Part shown: piece by piece, positions 54,131-64,000 of the stretch
Layout of the letters: each line of letters starts with the position of its first letter
Numbering within the stretch: the first letter of the stretch is position 1
Origin: Nematostella vectensis
Taxonomy: Eukaryota; Cnidaria; Anthozoa; Actiniaria; Edwardsiidae
Reading direction: 5' to 3'
DNA length: 64,000 nt
NCBI RefSeq assembly: GCF_932526225.1
Contig: NC_064041.1
Location: 14,354,951-14,418,950 of the forward strand
Translations under genes and position numbers: made by a program
Notes under the pieces: generated by a model
What the model was told of the DNA's origin: nothing
The model's input: the letters and a program-made list of their open reading frames with translations, nothing else
Database searches by the model: none

Positions 54131-54189
54131 AGTTATGCCATGCCGTACTTACTGTGCACCGTTTTGAGTTCAAGTGTCTTTATCAGTCG

Positions 54190-54240
54190 CCATTTTTGCA
54201 TCTTAGCAAAATACAGAGTGTAAGAAAGTATCCATTTTAG
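54190..54240. repeat. Fragment of the AAAGCATCCATTTT family
   Basis: CGCCATTTTTGCATCTTAGC and GTGTAAGAAAGTATCCATTT match 38648–38698 and, at the 3' part, 31727–31753 and 58403–58421. Confidence 0.6.
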
Positions 54241-57200
54241 GTCTTTCCCAAAGATGCTCCAAATTTCTTAAAAACATCCCCAATTGCCAAAGTTACTCCA
54301 AAAATTGCCACAGAGTTGCCCCAATTCGCAAAAGTTGCCAAAAAAATGCTATAAAAATAGAATAAGAATTACCTAAAAATTGTCGCAAGTGTAAAACGTT
54401 GCCAACAAATTTACTAAATTTTACAAAGTGGCAGAGAGAATGCTGCTTAATAGTTCTTTTCAAAAAAATTTTTAAATATAACGCAAATACGTAATATGCA
54501 ATGTAATGTGCATTTAACATCAGTCATGTTTTCGCTTATTGCTGTTGTCGCTCGCTTGTTGCTTAATAATAAGTTCATCGTCACTCGAGGACTCCGCCAT
54601 TTTGAATATATTAGAATAATCATAGTAAAGAACGCTGACCAACATAACTGCCTCTTCGCAAAACCATACGTCGACCAATGACACAAGATTAATAAATGAT
54701 GTAAGTAGTTAAAAAACTCGAGAGTTCAATAGTTTGATATACCAAGAACAAGAAAATAAGCAAAAAATGCCCATTTGACGTGAATGTATCCCTAAAACCC
54801 CGAAAAAAAAAACAGCAAAAGTGCTCTCATTTACAAGAGATGCCCGAAAAGAGAAAGGTTGCCGCATATCCTAAAAGTTGCTCAAAAGTTGCCAAGCATC
54901 TGTTGAGTGACTGTTGCGTTCATTCCGATTTAATTCGTTATTTGAGGTACAAAACTTTGTTTTTAGATGCTTATTTCGAGATTCTATCGCATTTATTTTT
55001 CGGACTAGGCCTTTTTAACTCTATACATAGACATCCGTTCGTTTGTGATACATTATCATTGTGTTTGCGTTAACAGAAAGTATTATTTTTAAAACACAGG
55101 GAAAAATTTTAAGCCCAAAACAAGAACTGACGAACAATTTATCCCCCACCCTAAGAATACTGACTCCCCCCCCCCCCCTCCCCCCGCCATGGACCGCAGT
55201 GAAATTTAGCGGTGAGCACCTAGTTGCTTTTGTTTCTATTATCTTCTTTCTATGAAGGAGCTAGTTGGTCTCTATTTTTTTCTTTGTGTTGGGCAATGTT
55301 CCTTTTCCAAAAATCAATAAGAAGTTTTGAATTAGTAACATTTTATCGACCCAAATTTAGCTTTTAATTTTGAAAGGTCTAATTCAGGTAAGTAATTTTT
55401 TGTGTGTATTTGTGTTTTTTTGTTTTGCCGAGTCAAGGTGATAAACAACTCAGCATGGTATCTATGTGTCGCAGCGCATAAAAACCCTCGAATGTGCATA
55501 GAATTATACGTCCTACCACTAGTCAATGCACTCCAGAAACCTTGACTTTCAAGTAGAAAAACTCAAGCGCTGAAGAGATCTTGATAATGGTGATGAAACG
55601 CGTAAAGCATCACAAGCCGGGTTACGCACACATAGATCACTTAGCACGCTAGATTACCTCAAGCTTGATCAGTCTCAAGTCGTCTACACTTAGTACGATT
55701 TGGTGAGCTTTTTAGCCGATTTACCTGTTGTCTCTGGGTACCATAGTCACAGTGAAGCGAGTGCTGATGAAGATATCGCGGTGTGTTGTAGAATTAGCTT
55801 TATGGCGCTGCTTTAAACTAGTTTTGTGCACGTCTCTTGAGGTGTCTGTCCCAGGTGATCAGGTCTATACGCACATTGTGTGGTATATCGATTTTGCTTG
55901 TACTACAAATAGCCTTGGGGAACTTGCTGTTAAACAGTGGGGTGCCGACATCGAAATGCGCTATCCCAACAGCCAATTAGGAGAAGCATTGTAGAGATAA
56001 CAAGAAGCCAATCAAAATCTTTGGCTTATCTTTCTATAGCCAATCATACTATGCGGCCTTTTTCTAGAGATAACGGTCCGAGATAACCATAAAGCCAATA
56101 TAAAAAAACCGATTGATCTTGATCAGCATTAAAGCAGTTGTCAGATCTTAGCTTAATCTATAAACAAGTGGAATTGCTTTATGGAGGATTTGAGGTCTCG
56201 ACACATTTCCAAACATCCGGTTAATATCCAGACGGTTTTAATTTACTAGAAAAATTATCGACCACAGTCCAAATGTTCATTTTCTCTTTTTCTCTTTTTA
56301 ATCATAACATAAAAACAAAGTCAAATATATTTTGTGTACATAGCTGGACGTGGAAAAAAGGCCTTAATGTCATTAATTGTGAAAAAATCAACGAGTTTCG
56401 TAAAATTGTATCACAAAAAGGGTAAATAAAAGGAACCTTCCAGGCGCAGTATGGCTAATAAAACAGCCCTATATCACAGAAATCGATGAGAGGCGGTGAA
56501 CACAAAGAAATTTAATGAACAACTGTGAAGCAAGCGCCCTGGGAGTCCAACGACACTGTAACCCCAGCAGGAGAGCCAACACAGGTCGCCCATAGCAGCC
56601 CGATGCACGCTTCGAGGATCCAGGGGTCTTTTCTCCCGCTCGCTCCATCCTCGTGGCGAATACTTTCGTCCCCAGCGCTTAAATTAATGGCGCGAAAATT
56701 ATCAAAAGACACATTTCTCCAGTCATAATATTAGGGCTTTTAAAAGATGGAAGTTATAGTCCAAAGAAAGCGAGGAACAAACAGCCATTATATTATCCGC
56801 ACTCGTGGTTTTCTTAGTGGTTGTTCACAGTGCGCATGCGCAAGGCTGGTTCTCGCCACCTCGAGCACGGCTCAAGAAAATGCGCAAGCATGCGAGGTTG
56901 GTTTTATATATTATATATATCAACATTTGTTATCGTTTTCAACTGATATTGGAATAATAAATATAAACTCAAAGTAACCAGCTTAAATGGAATCTTATGG
57001 TTTATTCACTGAATTCTATAGCAACATTTCTCCCCAAAGCCTGCGATTGTGACTTACTACTATCTACTTTTCAAATCGTTTCTTATTTGAAAAATGTATT
57101 GCAAGTGCTTCCAATCTGTTCACGGTCGCAAACAGATCAAAAAGCTAGAAGCCAGTTCCAAACAAAAGCGAGATAAACTATAATCTACTACAAGTGTGTA

Positions 57201-60200
57201 AGACAGGTCAACACCGCAGACTGAAATGGTGTTAGGCAAGACTGGTCTTTTTGGTCTACGGCACCTTAGAGGCATTGCCCATTGAATGGGCCGAGTGCTT
57301 TTGCATGAAGTTTTACTATATTCAAGTAAAAACAATCACATTACCCCCCAAACCTTGCAAAGAGTTTCTTTATCCATCAGTAATCAGTAATCATTAGCAA
57401 AAGCGCATCTCGGGTGTTAAAAGGAGAGTGGATGGAGAGCGAGCGAACCTCTTTTATGGTCTTACGAGGTGTTATTAACGCCATATTAAAGACGCCGAAA
57501 CGCCATGCGCCTGGTTTAACTATGTCCAGCTTTTTCAGGATGTCAAAACAATCGTAAATTAACCTTTTCTAGAAAAAAGAGCTTTATTTTCTTTGGATGG
57601 TTTCAAAGTTTATACAAACTCCAGGTGGTCCGTCTACTGGCGCCAAGAGTTTAACAGAAAGAGAGATTCGCATTCCTTCTGATTTAGCAATCCACTTGGC
57701 ACCAGACTCTTAACGAATTTAAAATCGATCAGCGATCAGGTTTCAAGAGCAACAGTTGATATGAATTATATTAGAAAGGCTTCTCTGCGAATGCTAGTGT
57801 TCCCCTTTGGCTCTGTGTGCTGATGATAGCGAATTGTCGCGCCACAAGAGTCGGTATGGATCACACCTCAAATGACGAGGCTGTCGAGTGGACATAAAAA
57901 CGGGTTTCTAGCAAAACGAAATCGAAATATCTAAATAAATGGGAAATCAGACTATTTGGCAGTTGCTTGCTATTGATTTACTTTGTAAATTGTAGCGTTG
58001 AAGACTTCTAAGACTATCCGCATTTGAGCTAAGCGCACATACTGCATACTGTATACTAACGCATGCGTCAACAAAGTAATCTGCATTAGAACAACTTGAG
58101 TAAACTTGAGCTAGATCCCAATAAGCCGTTATTTAACTACCCTCTATCACCTTGTATCACTGATCTCGAAGCTTCTTTTTTCCGAGTTTATCGATAAACA
58201 TCAAGTGACTTAGTGATAAAACGTATGAATGTCATTATTGTTATTGCTGCTATTGTTACAAACTTCTTCTAACACGTATATCGAAGGTTGCCTACGGGCT
58301 ACAGCTAGTTGTGTCACGATCACAAAACTTCTAACCGACAAATTGCTTTAAAGAAGGCCAATCACGCCGCCCTTTTATGCTCCTACGCAATGCCGATTCA
58401 AACAAAGCATCCACTTTCATAGGCTAATTCAAACAAGTAACAAAGATGGTCTCAATCAAATATCGTCAATAACGTATCAGACTTCATTCGTAGATTATTT
58501 TGAAGTTTCCTTTGCTTTTTATATACAAAATATACAAGAGTGGTTGGTCGACATGCATTCTTAACGGGGATTTTACTAAAGTATCGGATCCTGCTTTTAT
58601 TAGCCATGATCACGTGGTGCTCAATGCATGTCCGCAAAAATCAAAAGGCATGCAGGATTGCGCTGAGAGACTTGTAACATCCTAATCGTCAGGTTCCCAT
58701 CGTCATCGACGCCCTGCTTTAGAAGGGTACGCTGTCACCTTGTGATTAATTGAGCTCGATTCCGCGCGTGCAGTAATACACCTCACTTCCCATTTTTGTC
58801 ATTCGTCAGTTAAGTCATTAGTCACAAGGGTATCGCGAAAGCAATGCTGTCAAGTCTTGTTCTAAAAGATAGAATGATATGTAATTTGTCATTCGCATTC
58901 TCTGGACTGAACATGCTTATTGTTGTTCATATGAAACATATGAAACAAAGAAGGGTCTAGAAAGACCTGATATAATTGCAAGGGTAATAAAAGGATAACG
59001 TTGTTATCGTGCACAGAGGTAAACCACAGGGACGTCTTGTTTGAGTAAACGAAACACCAAACCAAAGTCCGATAGGTCTACAGTTATAACGTGTATGGAT
59101 GAAACTTTGACCGCTTACAATAAGCTATAAGAAGCAATTATTATCAAGTAAACTTACAGTCATTTTAAACAATGAATAGAAGTAATGTTAGTCTAGAAAG
59201 TGCACATGTAAAGAAGTATGCCTGATCCCTTACAGAAACTATTTGCTTACAATACAAACAAAGTTAAGTGCCAATAAGGCTTGTCGATGAGCGGTAGTGA
59301 AGTGTATAATAACAGATCTCGAGTATTGAGTATCGACCTCGCGTATCGAATATCATTATTTGGAGGCTATTTTTCGAGGAGAGTTTCGTGTCAGCGGAAG
59401 CAAAATGCTAGAACATTCAACGCTAAAGAATGCTCCATTTATACTTATACACTGATAGCATTGTTATTCGCGCCCTGTTTTTTTTTATCGAATGTTTACA
59501 ACCAATAGTTGTTTCGTCGCCTGGAGATCTCCACTTCGCGGTCATTCGACCTTTAACTATATCAAAGTAGCCCGTTGATGGCTCTCGTTTTTAATCTTGT
59601 TTTCAAGTCGTTGTGATAACTCCAAAAGTACTCATCTTTATATTTTCTTTACTTTGTATATGTTCTTCTTACTAAGCGGGGATTTGCAGTAAAAACATGC
59701 ACGCATTCACTTTTACCGCGCGTAACGTCAGTGACCTCTAAAGATATCGCGATGCGTGCACGCAAATACAGAAGGTTCAGTTGCTGTTGTAAAACGGTAC
59801 TTACCGAGCGATCCGATCCAATCCTACTATCATACAGGGTAAAGCTGTGCTACTGCAGTGTGTTGGGGCGCCGAATGACGATACCACGCTTATTGAGTTC
59901 ATATAAACGGAATACCACCCGTTTTACATTTTCTCGCCCGCGTCTGGTAAACTCGTCTAGTTGATATCTACTCGTAACAATTGCGCCAAATACTTAACCA
60001 AATGTTTATCACGGACAGGGCACAACAACTGATTACTACTCTTGCTGAAGAGGATCCACTTAGCGCTTATGACACCTCACAAGAGCGTTAAACTCTTAAG
60101 TTAATCGTGCTTTCGTGTGGATAAAACGTGTTTGGGTGAACGATTGGTAAAATCCATAGGTGCTGTTCGGTATGGGAATGCTGTGAATTTTGACAGCCTT

Positions 60201-61188
60201 AATGTGTTTCAGCTGGACTATTGGTAGTGTTTCGCATATGGTGCGCAGGCATGTCGTTGATTGGCTACACGTGCGCTAGGAAGGTGGATATGAGTGATAT
60301 TGCACTATACCACCCGCTATTCAATGGTGGGTCCCCACGGGGAGCTAGTGGCTGAGATCACATAGTTCCCAGGCCGATTTTATGTTTACTACAAACAGTT
60401 GTTCTGAATTCTTAAGTTTAGACAGATCCGTGTCGGATGTGTGGCTCGCGATTAGCGTTTCGCTGATGTGTGGTTGTCTTAGCCGGATGAATCCCACGGA
60501 GTATCTCAGTACCACAGGACTCCCGTCGACACACGGAAATCATTAGTAGATACAACGAATGTTCAGTTTGGTGTGGTATGGTGTTAATTTGTAGGTATGG
60601 TTTGAGGCGTTTAAACGGGTCTATCATTATTATTACTAATTAGCACTTTCTAGAACTCGATTTGCGTCACCAGCACCTTCCAATTAAGATGAAATTTATC
60701 TTAAATTTTGATTAATATTATATTTCTAAAGATGCTAACTCTATAAATGATAAAAATACATTTCTTTATGTCAGACTTTTTGCTGTCTCACGGGCTTAGG
60801 TTTCTCCACCGTGGGGGCATTCAGAGAAATCTACCCTCGACATATCGGCGCATCTTTTTCCCTTCAACCTTCTGTTATGGCACTTAACTTCGGATAACTC
60901 ACATATCAATATTTGGGTGACTTTCATACCCACTCGGCCGACCTCTTGGAGGCCTGGGTCTTAGGGCTTTTCAAGATCAGTGAGAAAAAAATTTGACCGA
61001 GAGATCAAGTTTTTTTAACAAATTTTTGCCTCGAGTCTCAAATTGACAGGAATAAGCATTTTTCACCATGTTTTCTGGAGATCCGGGAGCGGGAAAACTT
61101 TAGCTCTTCTAAATATGGGCATCAATGCCCATATAAGGCAATACATACGAAGGACACTATATGTGGGGAATATGTTTGATATGAACTA
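54241..61188. other. AT-rich intergenic DNA, no gene recognised
   Basis: Short frames only, none with a recognisable domain or consistent splice context. A 13-base C tract lies at 55166. Confidence 0.5.
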
Positions 61189-61244
61189 TCCCCCCCCCCC
61201 CCCCCCCCTACCTCGCATCCCCCATCCCCTCGGCTAATCGACAG

Positions 61245-61470
61245 AGTACAGTGTCCCTAGCCTCCGCCGCAGGCATCGCTCTGCCCAGAAAGGGATTCCT
61301 GTGGTAATGCATCGAACGGGTTTCCTCTTTTTCTGCTTTTGGCATTGTCCCCTCCCCCCCTTAACAAAGGAATTTGTCGACCACAGGAATCCCGAGTCTC
61401 GGTTTCTAACGTTCAGAGACGCCTGCCTGCGGAGGAGGCTACAGTGTCCCGACCTATAGAAGTGGCGGGA
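61245..61470. mobile_element. Palindromic MITE-like sequence
   Basis: TAGCCTCCGCCGCAGGCA near 61258 faces TGCGGAGGAGGCTA near 61430, and GGGATTCCTGTGGT (61291) faces ACCACAGGAATCCC (about 61380). The inverted arms flank a T/C-rich centre. Related CCACAGGAATCCC sequence occurs at 37214. Confidence 0.6.
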
Positions 61471-61476
61471 TATCGC

Positions 61477-64000
61477 CTGCACGAGGATATTTAATCGGAT
61501 TGAATTAGCCTCTTTCGCACGCAACAAACGATTCTCGAACGGACCGGAAGAGAAGTTTGCTCACCACAGGGCTCCCGCTTCTTGTCTATCGCTTCCGGTT
61601 TTGGCCTTCCCAACACCGTGATGCCTTATTCGGGGGATTCTACATTTGAATAGCGTTTGGATTGAGAAAGTTACGGAGTAATTTTCTTCGTTCAACTCAT
61701 TTTGTAAGCCTCACGCTGTCATTTTCGATACTCACTTATTTAGGATTCATTTGCATTTTTTTTTATTAGAATACTAGTAACTCGAGCCTGCTGTTTAACT
61801 CGATGTTTCTTTTGTTCTAGCCTCTCAATGGTATATATTGGTATATATTCAGTCGGTATAAATTGGAGGTCACATGACTTTTATCGCATGCAATTGAACA
61901 AAACGGTTAATACTGATCTAAAAACACACGATTTAAGGATTAACAGTAAGCACTAAGGGTGTAAGCAAGCGGAAATATATTGTCCACTTCTTAACCTAAT
62001 GGTATGTTCATTTACAATGAAAAAAAAAACACATTAGCATTCTATAATTAGCATCTACTAATAGTGTTAATTCTAGTAGATGTTGTTAGCTAAAGGGCCT
62101 ACGGGAAGGCTTGTAAATGATTTCATTATGACATACACCAAATAGCCGTTTGTTTCAGACTCTATATTTGAGGTGTTTTATCTCGGAGTGAAGTAGGGGG
62201 TGGGGGGTAGAAACTAGCTTTTAGTATATTAAGCCAAGTTGTCAGATCCACGAAACATGTGTCTTGAACCATATCGCTTGATTTCTTTTGACAGGTAAAC
62301 TTGTGTTATTCCTTAGTACTCTCCACAAATTAGCTTACTTACCTATTAGCCGACAAGTGCTGCATTGTGCTCGATGATATCGGTTGGAAATCCCGGAGTA
62401 TGCTTCACTTTCTCGAACCTATTTTGAACCAAAAGCGTCCTGGTTTGTTTCCTAAACGAATTGACGGTGTTTTCAATAGCGCAACATTGATATGCGGGGG
62501 AATATTGAATTGTGTGATTTTTGCCGCAGGGCAACAAATCGATCATCCAGTCAACGTAGTTTAAACATTGCTTTTTTAGATTTGCGGTCAACTAAACTGG
62601 CCTTGAGAGCGTGCTAGGTAATAGTCAATTCTTTTGTTTAGTCTACTTGCTTCGAGCAATATTCCTTGATTGTTTTATTAAGTTACCTTGGTACAAAATA
62701 GGTAATGCGAAACAGACGTTTTTTTATTGTTCTTTTAGCCCTGAATATCCCTGCGGGCGGTATTCTTACTGTCTCCTAATCAAATTTAGTTTTCGTTTAT
62801 AGAAAAGACCGCTAACCAATCACGGTACTATGTACAGTGCCGATGTCGGTGCGCTATATGAAACGAATTTTTTCCACCATTCCGCCAAATTGTTTTCTTT
62901 TGGCCTAGGTAGGTTCTCCCTTCAAAAAAGCTTAAACATAAGGTACAATTGACTTTCTTTTTGCAAAAGCTAAATTTTGAAATTTATTTAAAATCTAGAA
63001 GACCTTGGGCGAAATTTACCTGTTTGCTTTGCTTGTTTATTCCCTCGTTTCTTTTGTCTTACGTATATTGATATTTGTATTTTTATCATTCACAATTTCA
63101 TTCATAAGATATCAAACAATGAAAACAAATAGTTCTAAATAAATAAAATCTTCTGTGGGTCATATCAGTATTCCGTTAGTGCATTACAGTGATGTGGTTT
63201 TCATCGGTAGACCGTACAAAATAAACCACATGTAGAAACATCTGAAGTTTGCAAATTTTCCGCTTTTTACGCTGTAGCTATTCTGCTATTCTAGGTATTC
63301 TGGGTAATTTTAATATGGCGTCTTATATTACCCAGAAGACACTAGGGACGAGGTACCCTGGGTACCAGAGCCTCCAGACTTCTCTCGCCCAGTGACGCTC
63401 AGCCAAAATGCCGTGACATTTTTTGGATGAGTGTCACTGGACGAGAGAATTTTGGAGGCTCTGGTACCCAGGGTAGGGAAGAGGTTGTACGTGGTCGTTG
63501 AAAGCCTAAAAGCTATGTATCACGGGCGTCAGAGTACACCCCCCCCCCCTTCTTAAAGCTCATAAAATTAATGAATAACCTCGTGCGATCTCTCAGCCTA
63601 GCCTTGAATGTTAAGCCGATCATAGAACACCCTCTATAACAACTAGAACTAGAGTAAACACCCTTTGCCCACCTTTTACCATATTACACTTGTCAAAAGC
63701 TCGCGATTTCAGATGGCGATATTTCGCGACATTGGATTTTTGCGATTTCGCGGCTATTTTTTTTTTAAAAAACCGGGTCACTTTATTTTCGCTTTCTTCC
63801 AATTTGGGGACAATGAAATCAAGCATAGTGGAATTGAAATGGGCTATAATCATCAAAACTATAACAAACTTGTAAAAAAAAACATGATTGGGTTAAATTT
63901 AGTTAAACAAATCTATACAATTTATTTAGTTACATATTAAGTTACAAAAATCTATAAATACAGTTCAGAATTGTCCAATTTACCACTTACGGTACATACA
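61477..64000. other. AT-rich intergenic DNA; possible exon at 62346–62591
   Basis: Apart from the palindrome at 63351 no gene is recognised. On the minus strand an open segment ends at TAATAG|GTAAGTAAG (62345), a strong donor, and includes ATGCAGCACTTGTCGGCTAA just before it; this could be a first exon but nothing downstream confirms it. Confidence 0.4.
63351..63476. mobile_element. Palindromic MITE, GGTACCAGAG family, copy 2
   Basis: TACCCTGGGTACCAGAGCCT with CCAGACTTCTCTCG faces CGAGAGAATTTTGGAGGCTC with TGGTACCCAGGGTA. The arms are about 40 bp around a non-palindromic core. Confidence 0.85.

Noticed and set aside
52749..54223. Open frames with repeated VYCMSVVFLVIPPS
   Set aside because: Same artefact from the second 42-bp minisatellite; the hydrophobic repeat is not a membrane protein family.
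61043..61237. RSGSGKTLALLNMG resembling a P-loop
   Set aside because: Short frame, no further motif and no splice context; a five-residue match is expected by chance.
1..64000. CRISPR arrays, bacterial operons, prophage
   Set aside because: The window is clearly eukaryotic; tandem arrays here have no spacers and no cas genes.

Overview
This is a window of animal nuclear DNA. It has intron-rich genes with GT–AG splice sites, a C2H2 zinc-finger gene, a large Ig/FN3 cell-surface receptor, a Notum-type esterase, a nuclear gene for ubiquinone synthesis, and many DNA transposons and minisatellites. The Mutator-like transposase and the HIRAN-like transposon ORF are of kinds common in cnidarians. 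A sea anemone or coral is my best guess (Nematostella-like); this is inference. All exon boundaries were derived by eye from splice consensus, reading phase and family conservation, without transcripts.

Layout. 1–3135: the 5' two exons of PDSS2 (minus strand) with a TA-flanked pogo/Tigger-like element in intron 1. 3136–3505: short divergent intergenic region. 3506–7693: a 20-finger zinc-finger gene (plus). 8.4–10.6 kb: a 42-bp minisatellite and short duplications. 11855–12874: intronless MYND-finger gene (minus), possibly AJM1-like. 13.4–14.9 kb: microsatellites and G/C runs. 14868–18036: a decayed Mutator-like transposon with terminal inverted repeats. 18825–35877: an 18-exon receptor gene (signal peptide, 8 Ig, 5 FN3, one membrane segment, long tail), whose joined coding sequence is exactly 1717 codons plus stop. 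38872–48647: a Notum-like carboxylesterase on the minus strand, convergent with the receptor gene; seven exons recovered, with a 3.2-kb satellite of 23-bp monomers inside a GC–AG intron; the last exon(s) were not recognised. 48.65–64 kb: no gene recognised; it holds a second 42-bp minisatellite, palindromic MITE-like sequences and AT-rich DNA.

Functionally the genes are unrelated neighbours rather than a pathway: CoQ side-chain synthesis (PDSS2), a DNA-binding regulator, a possible junction/adaptor protein, an adhesion receptor and a putative Wnt-deacylating enzyme. The most unusual features are structural. A minisatellite has amplified the splice donor of a receptor exon about 30-fold. A frame-preserving 84-nt cassette exon carries a stop that would switch the receptor to a short tail. 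The satellite in the Notum-like gene has an 897-bp higher-order period. A HIRAN-like ORF sits inside a transposon. Several short repeat families recur within this single window.
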